A stretch of DNA of 64,000 nucleotides from JANQOH01 sp965243325 (GTDB lineage Bacteria; Pseudomonadota; Alphaproteobacteria; UBA7887). This document shows, one piece after another, positions 41,531 to 49,919 of the stretch. The notes below the pieces were generated by a model. The model saw only the letters and a program-made list of their open reading frames with translations, did not search any database and was not told the DNA's origin. A program made the translations under genes and the position numbers. The stretch is from the NCBI GenBank assembly GCA_965243325.1, contig CBDEUQ010000003.1:806001-870000 (forward strand). The letters run 5' to 3'. Each line of letters opens with the position of its first letter. Within the stretch, counting starts at the first letter, position 1.

Positions 41531-42897
41531 TATGTCCGGTCCATGTACCAGATGATCTGTCCGGTTTTAGATCGCCTCCACGGTGTGGAGGGAGGCGATG
41601 CGTCGGACGGAGCGGGTACAGGGGCTTAGGCTGATGAAGTTCGAGGAGATTTACGGTCGCACGCGGCGCGGGGCGCTGGCTCAGTCGGAGGCGGCTGAGA
41701 TACTCGGGGTCTCGGAGCGCACGTTTCGTCGCTGGCGCGATCGCTACGAGGCGGAGGGGGCCGAGGGTCTGTACGACCGCCGGCTGGGGCGGGCGTCGGC
41801 GCGGCGGGCGCCGGCGGACGAGGTGGCGCAGGTTCTGTCTCTGTTCGCCACCCGCTACTGGGACTTCACGGCCCGGCACTTTCACGAGAAGCTGGTTGCC
41901 GATCATGGCTGCGAGCGCAGCTACAACTGGGTGCGTCTGACCTTGCAGGCGCACGGCCGCACTCGCGCGGCCCCGCGGCGCGGGGCGCACCGGCGCAAGC
42001 GGCCTCGTCGTGCGCTTCCCGGCATGATGCTGCACCAGGACGGCTCACGGCACGAGTGGGTTCCCGGCCGCTGGTGGGACCTGATCGTCACCATGGACGA
42101 CGCCACGAGCGAGATCTACTCGGCCTTCTTCGTCGAGGAGGAGGGCACGATGTCGAGCTTCCGGGGGCTGTCCGAGGCGATCCGCGGCCGCGGGCTGTTC
42201 TGTTCGCTCTACGCCGACCGCGCCAGCCACTACTGGCACACCCCCGAGGCCGGCGGCAGGGTGGACAAGGACACCCCGACCCAGGTCGGGCGCGCGCTTG
42301 GCCAGCTCGGCATCGAGCTGATCCCGGCGTATTCGCCCGAGGCCAGGGGGCGCTCGGAGCGCATGTTCGGGACCTTGCAGAAGCGCCTGCCGCAGGAACT
42401 CCGGCTTGCCGGCATCAGCGGGATCGAGGGGGCCAACCGCTTTCTCAAGGAGGTCTATCTGCCCCAGCACAACGCCCGCTTCCAGGTGACGCCCGAGGCC
42501 GAGGGCTCGGCCTTCGTCCCCTTCGCCGGCGACCTCGACGACATTCTCTGCATCCAGGAGGAGCGCACCGTCTCAAACGACAATACCGTGCACTACAAGC
42601 GCCGGGTCCTCCAGCTCCCCGCCGACCGCCACCGCCGCCACTACGTCAAGGCCACGGTCCGCGTCCACGAGTATCCCGACGCAACCCTCGCCGTCTTCCA
42701 CGGACCCCGGCGCCTCGCGCGCTACCGCGCCGACGGCGAGCCCATCGACACGCCAACACGGCAGGCCGCGTAACCCGCTTCGACGCGACCGGCCGGAGGC
42801 CTGTGGACAAGTGGACAGCCGCTGCGCGCCTGACCACTTCCCCACAGGCCCAACATCAACAGAAGCGGTCAATTCATTTGGTACATAAACCGGTCAA
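41531..42897 (+). mobile_element. ISNCY-like insertion sequence
   Basis: The left end around CATGTACCAGATGATCTGTC (41542 on) and the inverted right end TATGTACCAAATGAATTGAC (from about 42888) are imperfect terminal repeats bracketing one transposase gene; the exact outer bases are not certain. A 19-bp direct repeat containing CTTGGTTGTCGTTAGCA flanks it at 41496-41514 and 42915-42933. That is longer than a simple target duplication and may be part of a related element into which this one inserted. Confidence 0.7.
41598..42773 (+). CDS. ISNCY-family DDE transposase
   Basis: About 391 residues. The N-terminal helix-turn-helix (LAQSEAAEILGVSERTFRRWRDRYEAEGAEGLYDRRLG) is followed by an rve-type DDE core: first Asp in LHQDGSRHEW, then LIVTMDDATSEIYSAFFV, SLYADRASHYW and IPAYSPEARGRSERMFGTLQKRLPQEL with the catalytic Glu. 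A C-terminal beta-rich domain follows. ATG 41598 starts MRRTERVQGLRLMKFEEI; GTG 41583 is possible. It looks intact. Confidence 0.9.
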   Translation: MRRTERVQGLRLMKFEEIYGRTRRGALAQSEAAEILGVSERTFRRWRDRYEAEGAEGLYDRRLGRASARRAPADEVAQVLSLFATRYWDFTARHFHEKLVADHGCERSYNWVRLTLQAHGRTRAAPRRGAHRRKRPRRALPGMMLHQDGSRHEWVPGRWWDLIVTMDDATSEIYSAFFVEEEGTMSSFRGLSEAIRGRGLFCSLYADRASHYWHTPEAGGRVDKDTPTQVGRALGQLGIELIPAYSPEARGRSERMFGTLQKRLPQELRLAGISGIEGANRFLKEVYLPQHNARFQVTPEAEGSAFVPFAGDLDDILCIQEERTVSNDNTVHYKRRVLQLPADRHRRHYVKATVRVHEYPDATLAVFHGPRRLARYRADGEPIDTPTRQAA

Positions 42898-42997
42898 CTC
42901 AGAATGTGCTCGACATCTTGGTTGTCGTTAGCACATGATCTGTCCGGTTTAGGTAGCACACGGTTTGTCCGGCACGGTGCCTCGAGGAGGTGCCTGG

Positions 42998-43110
42998 ATG
43001 GTCCAGACGACGTGGCTACAGGAGCGCAGGATGGAGAAGTTTTGCGATGTGCTGGAGCGCTTCGATGCGAAGCGCCTGTCGGCGCACGACGCGACGGAGG
43101 CCGCGGCGAG
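42998..43110 (+). pseudogene. Second ISNCY-type transposase, N-terminal remnant
   Basis: ATG 42998 begins MVQTTWLQERRMEKFCDVLERFDAKRLSAHDATE, close in style to the first 35 residues of ISNCY transposases; homology is lost by about 43110. GAGGAGG precedes it. Together with the repeated GTTGTCGTTAGCA motif upstream it shows an older, related element at this spot. Confidence 0.6.
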
Positions 43111-43216
43111 GGGGTATGGGAACCCCAGGAAGGCGCGCGCGACCGCAGGTCGGCGCACCGGCGCCGCATCGCTTGTCGGGACCGTCGTGCTTCCGTCCAG
43201 GGCGCACGAGGCAGGC

Positions 43217-45643
43217 TCAGAGACCGAGCCCGCCGCCGTCATCGACCGCGTATCCGAGGCTGCGCCAGCCGCGGATGCGCCTTTCGCCCATCCGCCGGAG
43301 CGCCGGCACTGCATGGTCGACATAGTCGTGGACCACGACCTCCCGCTTGGCCGGATGGAGCCGGTGCAGCCGCCCGGCATACTGCGCGAGCGTGCCCCTC
43401 CACGAGACCGGCATCGCCAGGAACAGCGTGTCGAGGCGGGCGTCGTCGAACCCCTCCCCGACATAGCGCCCGACGGCGACCAGCACCCGTTCCTCGTTAT
43501 CGGCGATGGCGTCGAGCCGCTCGGCGATCTCGCGCCGCTGCCGCACGCCGAGCCCGCCCCTGAGCAGCACCACGTTGCGGGCGAAGCCCTCCAGCCGACC
43601 GGCGAGACGGTCCGCATGGTCCCGGCGTTCGGTGAGCACCAGAGGCGAGCGTCCGACCTCCAGCGCCGCCAGCACATTGTCGAGGATCAGGTCGTTGCGC
43701 GCCCCGTCCGCCGCCAGTGCGGCATAGATCCGCTGGATCGGCGGATGCTCCGTGCCGGCGTCCTCCGGCAGGCGGAAGGCCGTTGCGTGCAGCACCGCGC
43801 GGTGGCGGAACGGCCGCCGCCGCGCCTCCGCCTTCGCACGGGTGCGGTACCGCACAGGGCCGCACTGCATGAACACGATCGGATGGCGCCCGTCCCGGCG
43901 GGTCACCGTCGCCGAAAGCCCGAGCACGTATTTCGCCTTCGCGCGGCTCGCCACCGCCTCGAAGCTCACCGCCGGGAGATGGTGGCACTCGTCGACCACC
44001 AGATGGCCGTAGTCGCCCACTGTGTCGTTGACCTCGCCCTCGCGCACCAGGCTCTGGATCACCCCGACATCGACGATCCCGCCGGCACGGCGCACGCCGC
44101 CGCCGACCTGCCCTATGGCCGACGCGGGCAGATCGAGGAATGTCCCCAGACGGGCGAGCCACTGGTCCATCAGCTGTCGGCGGTGGACCAGGACGAGCGC
44201 GTTCGTCGCGCGCGCGGCGATGACGGAGGCCGCGACCACCGTCTTGCCGAAGCCGGTGGCGGCGGCAAGCACGCCCGTCTCATGCGCGAGAAGCGCGTCG
44301 GCGGCAGATTGCTGCGGGGCGGTCAGCTCGCCAACGAAGGCGGTCTCCAGCGGCCGGCCCGGATTGCGCTCGTCGCGGAGGTCGAGCCCGATGCCGTGCT
44401 CCTCGAGCAGCGCCTCAAGGTCTCCGCGGCAGCCGCGCGGCAGGGCGACATGATGCGCGAGCAGTTCAGCGCAGGCCACGATGCGCGGTATGCCCCACGT
44501 CGAACGCCGCATCGCCTGCGCGGCGTGGAACGTCGGGTTCCGGAACGCCGCGAGGCGCACCAGGCGGTCGACGAGCGCCGGCGGCAGGCCGGCGCGCGGA
44601 ACGTAGAGCCGGTCGCCCAGAACGGCCCCGATCCGCTCCGGTAGCGGCCCCGGGACCGGCGGCAGGGGCCGGCGCCCCGACGGCGGCGCGGTCCAGGGCT
44701 CCCCGTCCTCGGCGTCTTCCAGCGGCAGGCGCAGGCCGACGATCCGCCCCTTCCGGGCGGCCTCGCCGACGATCGACTCCGCCTTCGCCGGCGGCAGGCG
44801 CCGCAGCGACGACAGATACGCCCACTGGTCGGCATGGGGCTTGAGGTCCGCGTCGAGGAACACGCTGTTGCCGCCCGCGCGTGGGCGGCCCTGGAGGGGC
44901 AGCGCGATCAGGCTACCGAACCCGCCCTCGGGCACGGTGTCCTGGCTCGGGAAGAACCGGTCGTACGAGCCGAACCCGATGTCTGGCCGGCGCGCCATCG
45001 CCTCGGTCAGCAGATGCGAGCCGAGCCGCCGCGCCAGCGCGGCCGGTACCGCTTCAGCGAAGAATATCCAGACATGGCCGCCGTTCCCCGAGCGCGAGCG
45101 CTCCAACGCCGCCGGCACGTCCTTCGACCGGCACGCGTCGAGGAAGGCGCCGGCATCGCGGCGCCACGTCGCCTTGTCGAAGTCCGCCGCGAGAAACCGG
45201 CAGGTCCCGTCCGCGAGCATCGGCCAGACGCCGACGGTCCGGCGGCCGCGCAGGTGGGCGGCGATCTCCCCGTCGGTCAGCGGCAGGAAGGCCCGGTTGG
45301 GGCAGGCGCCGCAGCGCACGCGAGGCTTGCCGCACAGGCCGCGCTTCCACTCATTGGCGCATGCCGGCGCGTAGCCGGCCTTCCCCGTCCGGGCGTTCTC
45401 CCAGCGCCGCGGGAACGCGTCCTCGCGGCCGGCGAACAGCGCGCGGAACAGCGCGATCTTCGCCTCCGGGGGCGAGCGGTCCGTCACCGGCGACCCGATG
45501 ACCGCCCCTTGGTCCGGCGCGGCCGGGCGGTCCGTCTCCAGTTCGGCCAGCCGCGCCTCGAGCGACGCCCGTTCCTCGGCAAGGCCGGCGAGCCGGGCGC
45601 GGATGCGCGCGGCCTCGCCGTCGTCGGAGGCCGGGGAGGTCAC
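43217..45643 (-). CDS. Primase-helicase fusion of the TOTE conflict type
   Basis: An 808-residue protein. After a short coiled-coil N-terminus (about 10-45), residues 70-260 carry an archaeo-eukaryotic-type primase domain: KIALFRALFAGREDAFPRRW, a cysteine cluster (NEWKRGLCGKPRVRCGACPNRAFLPL), LAADFDK with the catalytic acidic pair, and SGNGGHVWIFF. The C-terminal half is an SF2 helicase: Walker A AATGFGKT (about 461), VVDECHHLP (about 551), LGLSATVTRRDG, and motif VI QYAGRLHRLHP. This combination is the core of predicted TOTE conflict systems, thought to act against foreign replicons; that role is not shown here. GTG 45643 overlaps the upstream gene's stop (GTGA). Reading frame upstream of that is in another gene. 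Confidence 0.85.
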   Translation of the reverse strand: MTSPASDDGEAARIRARLAGLAEERASLEARLAELETDRPAAPDQGAVIGSPVTDRSPPEAKIALFRALFAGREDAFPRRWENARTGKAGYAPACANEWKRGLCGKPRVRCGACPNRAFLPLTDGEIAAHLRGRRTVGVWPMLADGTCRFLAADFDKATWRRDAGAFLDACRSKDVPAALERSRSGNGGHVWIFFAEAVPAALARRLGSHLLTEAMARRPDIGFGSYDRFFPSQDTVPEGGFGSLIALPLQGRPRAGGNSVFLDADLKPHADQWAYLSSLRRLPPAKAESIVGEAARKGRIVGLRLPLEDAEDGEPWTAPPSGRRPLPPVPGPLPERIGAVLGDRLYVPRAGLPPALVDRLVRLAAFRNPTFHAAQAMRRSTWGIPRIVACAELLAHHVALPRGCRGDLEALLEEHGIGLDLRDERNPGRPLETAFVGELTAPQQSAADALLAHETGVLAAATGFGKTVVAASVIAARATNALVLVHRRQLMDQWLARLGTFLDLPASAIGQVGGGVRRAGGIVDVGVIQSLVREGEVNDTVGDYGHLVVDECHHLPAVSFEAVASRAKAKYVLGLSATVTRRDGRHPIVFMQCGPVRYRTRAKAEARRRPFRHRAVLHATAFRLPEDAGTEHPPIQRIYAALAADGARNDLILDNVLAALEVGRSPLVLTERRDHADRLAGRLEGFARNVVLLRGGLGVRQRREIAERLDAIADNEERVLVAVGRYVGEGFDDARLDTLFLAMPVSWRGTLAQYAGRLHRLHPAKREVVVHDYVDHAVPALRRMGERRIRGWRSLGYAVDDGGGLGL

Positions 45644-46503
45644 GGCGCCCTGCCCTGGATCGGCCGCTCGCGATCCGCCTCCAGCCGGGCGGCGAGCCGG
45701 TCGGCCCTGGCATCGCCGATCTCGCGCAGGACTGCGATCGCGCCCGGTGCGAGGGCGGTGTGGCGCATGGCGCAGCGTCCGAGCGCGACGATCGCCTCGT
45801 CGCCGCCGAGCGCGCCCAACGCCTCGACGATCGCCGTCGAGGGCGCGTCGACGAGTTCGGCGAGCAGCACCTCCCGGCCGGCGGTATCGCCCCGGTGGGC
45901 CAGCGCGACCGCCGCCGTGCGCCGGATGGGTGCGTCCGGGTCCGACAGGCCTTCGCGAAGCCGGGACGCCGGCACCCTCGCGCCGGCGGCAAGGTCGAAG
46001 GCCGCCCGGCGCACCGCCGCGTCGGCGTGGCGGAGGAAGCCGGCAACGAACGAAGCAGGAAGGCCAAGCCCCGCATCGGCGGCGGCGCGAAGTGCCGCAG
46101 GGTGCAGGGAGGCGGGGAGGCCTGCCGAGAGAACGAGCCGCCTCAGAGCGGCACGGGCATCGGGACGGCCCAGCCGCGCCAGGGTCTCCAGCACGGCGCA
46201 CTGCTCCCGCAGCGGCCGGTCGATGCCGAAGCCGCGGAAGCGCCGCCATAGCCGCTCCAGCGCCGGAACCGCCGACGGCAGCGACCGCGCGACGACCTCC
46301 GCGCACAGGGCGTCGATATCCGACGGGCCCGCGCCGGCGAGCCGCTCAACCAGATCGTCGTCGCCGAGAGTCGCCGGCGACGGCCTGGCGGTACCTTCCG
46401 GCCGCGGGTTGGCATCCGCCCGCCCGCGTTCGTCGAAGAGGTCGGGTTGGCAGTCCGCCTCCAGGCGCGCTGCGGGGCCGGGGTCGGGTATCGAACCGGG
46501 CAT
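45640..46503 (-). CDS. HEAT-repeat protein in operon with the primase-helicase
   Basis: A 287-residue alpha-solenoid. After a disordered 60-residue N-terminus come repeated helical pairs of about 30 residues such as PDARAALRRLVLSAGLPASLHPAALRAAADAG, HADAAVRRAAFDLAAGARVP, PDAPIRRTAAVALAHRGDTAGREVLLAELV and DEAIVALGRCAMRHTALAPGAIAVLREIGDARADRLAARLE. HEAT repeats usually mediate protein or nucleic-acid binding. The GTGA overlap with the primase-helicase means the two are translated together, so it is probably its partner. ATG 46503 is chosen at MPGSIPDPG. Confidence 0.8.
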   Translation of the reverse strand: MPGSIPDPGPAARLEADCQPDLFDERGRADANPRPEGTARPSPATLGDDDLVERLAGAGPSDIDALCAEVVARSLPSAVPALERLWRRFRGFGIDRPLREQCAVLETLARLGRPDARAALRRLVLSAGLPASLHPAALRAAADAGLGLPASFVAGFLRHADAAVRRAAFDLAAGARVPASRLREGLSDPDAPIRRTAAVALAHRGDTAGREVLLAELVDAPSTAIVEALGALGGDEAIVALGRCAMRHTALAPGAIAVLREIGDARADRLAARLEADRERPIQGRAP

Positions 46504-46638
46504 CGGCGCAGCATAGCTGTACCGGCGAGGGCCACGGCGCATGCGACAGCGAGGCCGAGGTCGCCACCAGACGCCGGGCGTTGATTGCCCGATGCGGTGC
46601 CGCACGCTATTGTGACTACATTGGTCCCGGAGGACATC

Positions 46639-46881
46639 ATGCGAACCGTACAACTGCGCGAGGCCAAAGCCACACTGTCGGCCCTGGTGGAGGGGGCGGC
46701 GAAGGGCGACACCGCCGTCATCACCCGCCGGGGACAGCCCCGGGCGGTCCTCGTCGGCCTTGACGAATGGAACCGCCTTCGCCGGGTCCCGTCGTTCGGC
46801 CGCCTGCTCGCCGCCTCGGGGCTTGAAAAAGGCGACATTCCGCCGCGCGATTCGAGTCCGGCACGCGACGCTGGACTGTAG
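46639..46881 (+). CDS. Phd/YefM-family antitoxin
   Basis: An 80-residue protein: M-R-T-V-Q-L-R-E-A-K-A-T-L-S-A-L-V-E followed by AVITRRGQPRAVLVGLDEWNRL is the Phd DNA-binding fold. The tail (FGRLLAASGLEKGDIPPRDS) is the toxin-binding peptide. GGAGG lies 7 bp before ATG 46639. It is transcribed divergently from the HEAT/primase operon and 8 bp before its toxin. Confidence 0.9.
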   Translation: MRTVQLREAKATLSALVEGAAKGDTAVITRRGQPRAVLVGLDEWNRLRRVPSFGRLLAASGLEKGDIPPRDSSPARDAGL

Positions 46882-46889
46882 GGTCCGCC

Positions 46890-47327
46890 TTGTTCCTGGT
46901 GGACACCAACGTCCTGTCCATGGGGGCGCCCGGTCGTAGCGAAAGCCCCGCCGCCCTGACCGACTGGCTGGACGCTCGTTCCAACGAACTGTTCCTGTCC
47001 ACCGTCACGGTGGCCGAAATCAGCGACGGCATTGCCAAGCTGAGACGAACCGGCGCCCCCGCGCGGGCCGACCGCCTCGACGACTGGCTCGATGTCGTTC
47101 TCCATCTTTACGGCGACAAGGTGATGCCGTTCGACGGCCCCGCGGCCCGCCACGCCGGCCTGCTCATCGACCAAGCGCGCGCCACCGGCCAGACGCCGGG
47201 CTTTGCCGACCTCGCCATAGCGGCGACGGCGGGTGTCCTCGGACTTACGGTCCTTACCCGCAACATCCGGCACTTCGCACCGCTCGACATCCCCGCGATC
47301 GATCCGTTCGAGTCGCTGCCCGATTGA
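46890..47327 (+). CDS. vapC: VapC-family PIN-domain toxin, second
   Basis: A 145-residue PIN-domain ribonuclease. Asp in F-L-V-D-T-N-V-L-S, Glu in VTVAEISDGIAKL, and TPGFADLAIAATAGVLGLTVLTRNIRHFA hold the remaining metal ligands. The likely start is TTG 46890 directly before FLVDTN. It is paired with the Phd-type antitoxin, a common mixed combination. Confidence 0.92.
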   Translation: MFLVDTNVLSMGAPGRSESPAALTDWLDARSNELFLSTVTVAEISDGIAKLRRTGAPARADRLDDWLDVVLHLYGDKVMPFDGPAARHAGLLIDQARATGQTPGFADLAIAATAGVLGLTVLTRNIRHFAPLDIPAIDPFESLPD

Positions 47328-47882
47328 TCCGCGCAGCTGACTATCCCGGATGCTTCGCTTACTCGGCATCGACACGAACGAGAACGCGCCGATGGCATGC
47401 CGCATCCGGGGAAGAAGCACGCGCGATCACGGGTCGCCGATCCGGCGCCGCATCGTTCGATCCTCAGCGATGAATCGGCCATGGCACGATGCCGCGTGGC
47501 AAGAGCCACCGGCGGTGGGGGACGCGAGCATGGCTCACCGGCGAACCGCCGAAGCGAGACGGCCGCGAACGCATCGTCTGTCACATCGCGCTGGTGCTCG
47601 AGCTCGCGTTCTTCAACGTCGGCGTGGAGAGCGCCCGGATCGCCATCGTCAGCACCGCGGTCTCCCTGCGGCTTGCCGTCGACCGGCCGGCGGCCGGCGC
47701 GACCCCCGGCCTCGTCATAGCCGCATCCGGCGGCTCGTCGAACGCACGCTGCCGCGATACCAGAAAATCGAAAGCGCCATCGAACGCCACTCTCTCTATT
47801 CCGGGGTAGGTGGGGCCTCCGCAGCGCTTGCCCACAATCTGGCAGATTGAACGGCGCGCAAGGCGAAGGTAAAATCGGGATC
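47328..47882. other. Gene-free stretch
   Basis: Frames are open in several directions because of high GC, but none shows a recognisable domain, a ribosome site or a plausible protein composition. It is probably remnant DNA between two toxin-antitoxin modules. Confidence 0.5.
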
Positions 47883-48086
47883 ATGCCGAAGCACTGGGAA
47901 AGAGCCGCGCCGCCGCCTGACATTCCGGGTTTCCCGAAGGATTGGCGCGACCAGATCAAGGCGGATCTCGCGGACCAGCTTGCGGCCGGCGGCACGCTCT
48001 ATGGCGTCCGGTCGGACGGCGCCTATATTGCGCGCACCAGGGACGGCGACCGGGTGCTCAGGCAGCCTGAACGGGAGTCCGCCTGA
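47883..48086 (+). CDS. Small protein preceding zeta-type toxin (putative antidote)
   Basis: A 67-residue protein, MPKHWERAAPPPDIPGFPKDWRDQIKADLADQLAAGGTLYGVRSDGAYIARTRDGDRVLRQ. I do not recognise a named family, but short proteins with this position directly upstream of zeta-like kinases usually act as their antitoxin. ATG 47883 is chosen; the frame upstream lacks a better start. It ends 20 bp before the kinase gene. Confidence 0.65.
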   Translation: MPKHWERAAPPPDIPGFPKDWRDQIKADLADQLAAGGTLYGVRSDGAYIARTRDGDRVLRQPERESA

Positions 48087-48106
48087 CCCGATCCCTTTCC
48101 GCGGTC

Positions 48107-48679
48107 ATGCCCACGCTTTCCGTCGTTGCTGGCCCGAACGGGTGCGGCAAGTCCACCCTGACGCGTATGAGCGGCTTCAGCGGGGTCGACATCATCGATC
48201 CTGATGCGATCGCGCGCCGTCAGGGATTCGGTAGCCCCGGACAGGCGGCGCGCGAGGCGGTGCGCCGGCAGAGGGCTGCGCTCGGCGCCGGGCGGACGCA
48301 TCTGGTGGAGAACACCCTCGCCGGCTCCGGCATTTTCCGCCACATGACCGCGGCGCGGCGGGAAGACTACTGGATCGTCCTGCATTTCGTGTCCGTCAGC
48401 TCGCTGGAACTGGCGCTGGACCGCATCAGAAACCGGGTCGCGCTCGGCGGCCACGATGTTGCGGAAGCAGACGCGAGGCGGCGGTTCAAGCGGTCGCGCG
48501 CCAACCTGCCCGCAGCAATCTTGCGGGCGGACATTGCCATGCTCTACGACAACGCCGATCCCGACCGGCCGCATCGGGAGGTCGCGATTCTCGGGGAGAC
48601 GACATCTTGGACCGCCGAGGCCATGCCCGGTTGGGCGGCTGCGGCTCTCGCCCGTTCAACTGCGTTGCGTCCTCTATGA
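48107..48679 (+). CDS. Zeta-toxin-family P-loop kinase
   Basis: A 190-residue protein with Walker A A-G-P-N-G-C-G-K-S-T-L (residues 8-18). DIIDPDAIARRQGF follows, then HLVENTLAGSG with the substrate-binding region, and RIRNRVALGGHDVAEADARRRFKRS, the lid arginines of zeta/UDP-N-acetylglucosamine kinase homologues. Zeta toxins phosphorylate peptidoglycan precursors. The complete domain suggests activity, held in check by the small upstream protein. Confidence 0.9.
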   Translation: MPTLSVVAGPNGCGKSTLTRMSGFSGVDIIDPDAIARRQGFGSPGQAAREAVRRQRAALGAGRTHLVENTLAGSGIFRHMTAARREDYWIVLHFVSVSSLELALDRIRNRVALGGHDVAEADARRRFKRSRANLPAAILRADIAMLYDNADPDRPHREVAILGETTSWTAEAMPGWAAAALARSTALRPL

Positions 48680-48869
48680 TGGCCGGCCGCCCGCATAAAC
48701 TTGACCTTGCCAAACGGCTCCCGCCGCAATCGTTAGCCCGGTACCGGCCGACAACGCCTTGATCATCGGCGTTGACACGCTTGCCCACTGGACCCACCAT
48801 CGCTCCTGCAATCGCAACAGGCGTCCCGCTCTGTCGGGTCGCCCGTCCGTCCGTGGCCGTCACCCAGGC

Positions 48870-49172
48870 ATCGTCGTCGAGCGGCTTCACCTCGACGACG
48901 CCGCACTCCGGCAGCTGGCCCTTGCGTGCGCGGCCCTTCTGCATCTGCCGGGCGGCGTAGAGCGCGAAATCGGGATGGCCCGCGGCCAGGTCGGCGGGCT
49001 CCAGAACGCAGTGCACCTTCGGCCTGAGCGCAGCGCCCGCGGCGCTCAGCAATCCGTGGAGCGGGCCGTAGGTCGAACGCTCGCCCGTCGCGCCGCCAGA
49101 CGCGTGCACCCGGACGAGCTCGGCGAAATACGCTTCGACGGCCGACATCAGTTTCTTGTTCGTTCCCGCCAT
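48870..49172 (-). pseudogene. N-terminal remnant of a type-ISP-like DNA methylase/restriction protein
   Basis: ATG 49172 starts MAGTNKKLMSAVEAYFAELVRVHASGGATGERSTYGPLHGLLSAAGAALRPKVHCVLEP, then AGHPDFALYAARQMQK and GVVEVKPLDDDAWVTAT. This matches the start of large DNA methylases of the ISP restriction group, including the nuclease-like acidic residues. After WVTAT the similarity ends and no methylase motifs follow, so only about 100 codons remain. Confidence 0.7.
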
Positions 49173-49536
49173 GCCGCCCGTTGTCGCCGACGACGGAGCG
49201 ATATGCAACCGTTCCGGCCTGTGCGCCGTCGTTCATGGGCGCGGCATGGACGTGCGCGCCGACGGATCGTTGCCGCCGGCGCGCGATGAGTCTCCGGCGG
49301 CAGCCAGCACCCAACTCCGTCGCTTGGCTCCGCATGGTGGAAGCTGGATTCGCGGAGTCGAGGCGTCCCGGAAAGCGGCGCGACCGTCGTCGTCCTTGCT
49401 GCGGTTCCGTGTCTCCACCTGTCCGCACTGCGCGCCGCGCCGACGAAGAGTTGGAGAGGGGCTTCGGCCGGGCAGGCGGCCGGGTGTCCGGTGGGGCATG
49501 GCGGCCGCCGGCAACCCGACGCAAGGGAGGCTTGCG
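49173..49536. other. Gene-free stretch
   Basis: No supported gene or repeat on either strand. It separates the methylase remnant from the small gene at 49537, which has its own ribosome site. Confidence 0.5.
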
Positions 49537-49833
49537 ATGCAGACGGCCAGAACGCTCCGCGAGAGCGCGCACACGAACACCTATCTCGTCCATACGTTCG
49601 GGCGCGGCCTCGACGACGATCGCTATACCGTCGAGCGTTTCCGCTCGGCCGCCGACGGCGACATTCGCGCGAAGCCCGACGAGACCCGCAAGCGCGTCTC
49701 GCGGCGCACCGTGCGCCAGCTGCGCCCGGCGCGCGACGAGATCGTCGTCTGCACCGGCGTCCGCGGCGGCGGTGGAATCCAATATTGGGGTGGCTGCGCC
49801 GCCGGGATCTTCGCCGCCCGCGGGCGGCGCTGA
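49537..49833 (+). CDS. Small hypothetical protein
   Basis: A 98-residue basic protein, MQTARTLRESAHTNTYLVHTFGRGLDDDRYTVERFRSAADGDIRAKPDETRKRVSRRTVRQLRP and on. GGGAGG ends 6 bp before the ATG, the best ribosome site nearby. No family recognised. It precedes the zinc-ribbon gene by about 85 bp on the same strand and may belong to the same mobile element. Confidence 0.55.
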   Translation: MQTARTLRESAHTNTYLVHTFGRGLDDDRYTVERFRSAADGDIRAKPDETRKRVSRRTVRQLRPARDEIVVCTGVRGGGGIQYWGGCAAGIFAARGRR

Positions 49834-49919
49834 CGGCGACTGCCCGGAGACGCCCGGCCGGCACCGACCGGCCGGGCGCACTCCGAACGATACCGGCGCC
49901 GTGACGCGGAGGAAATGGG

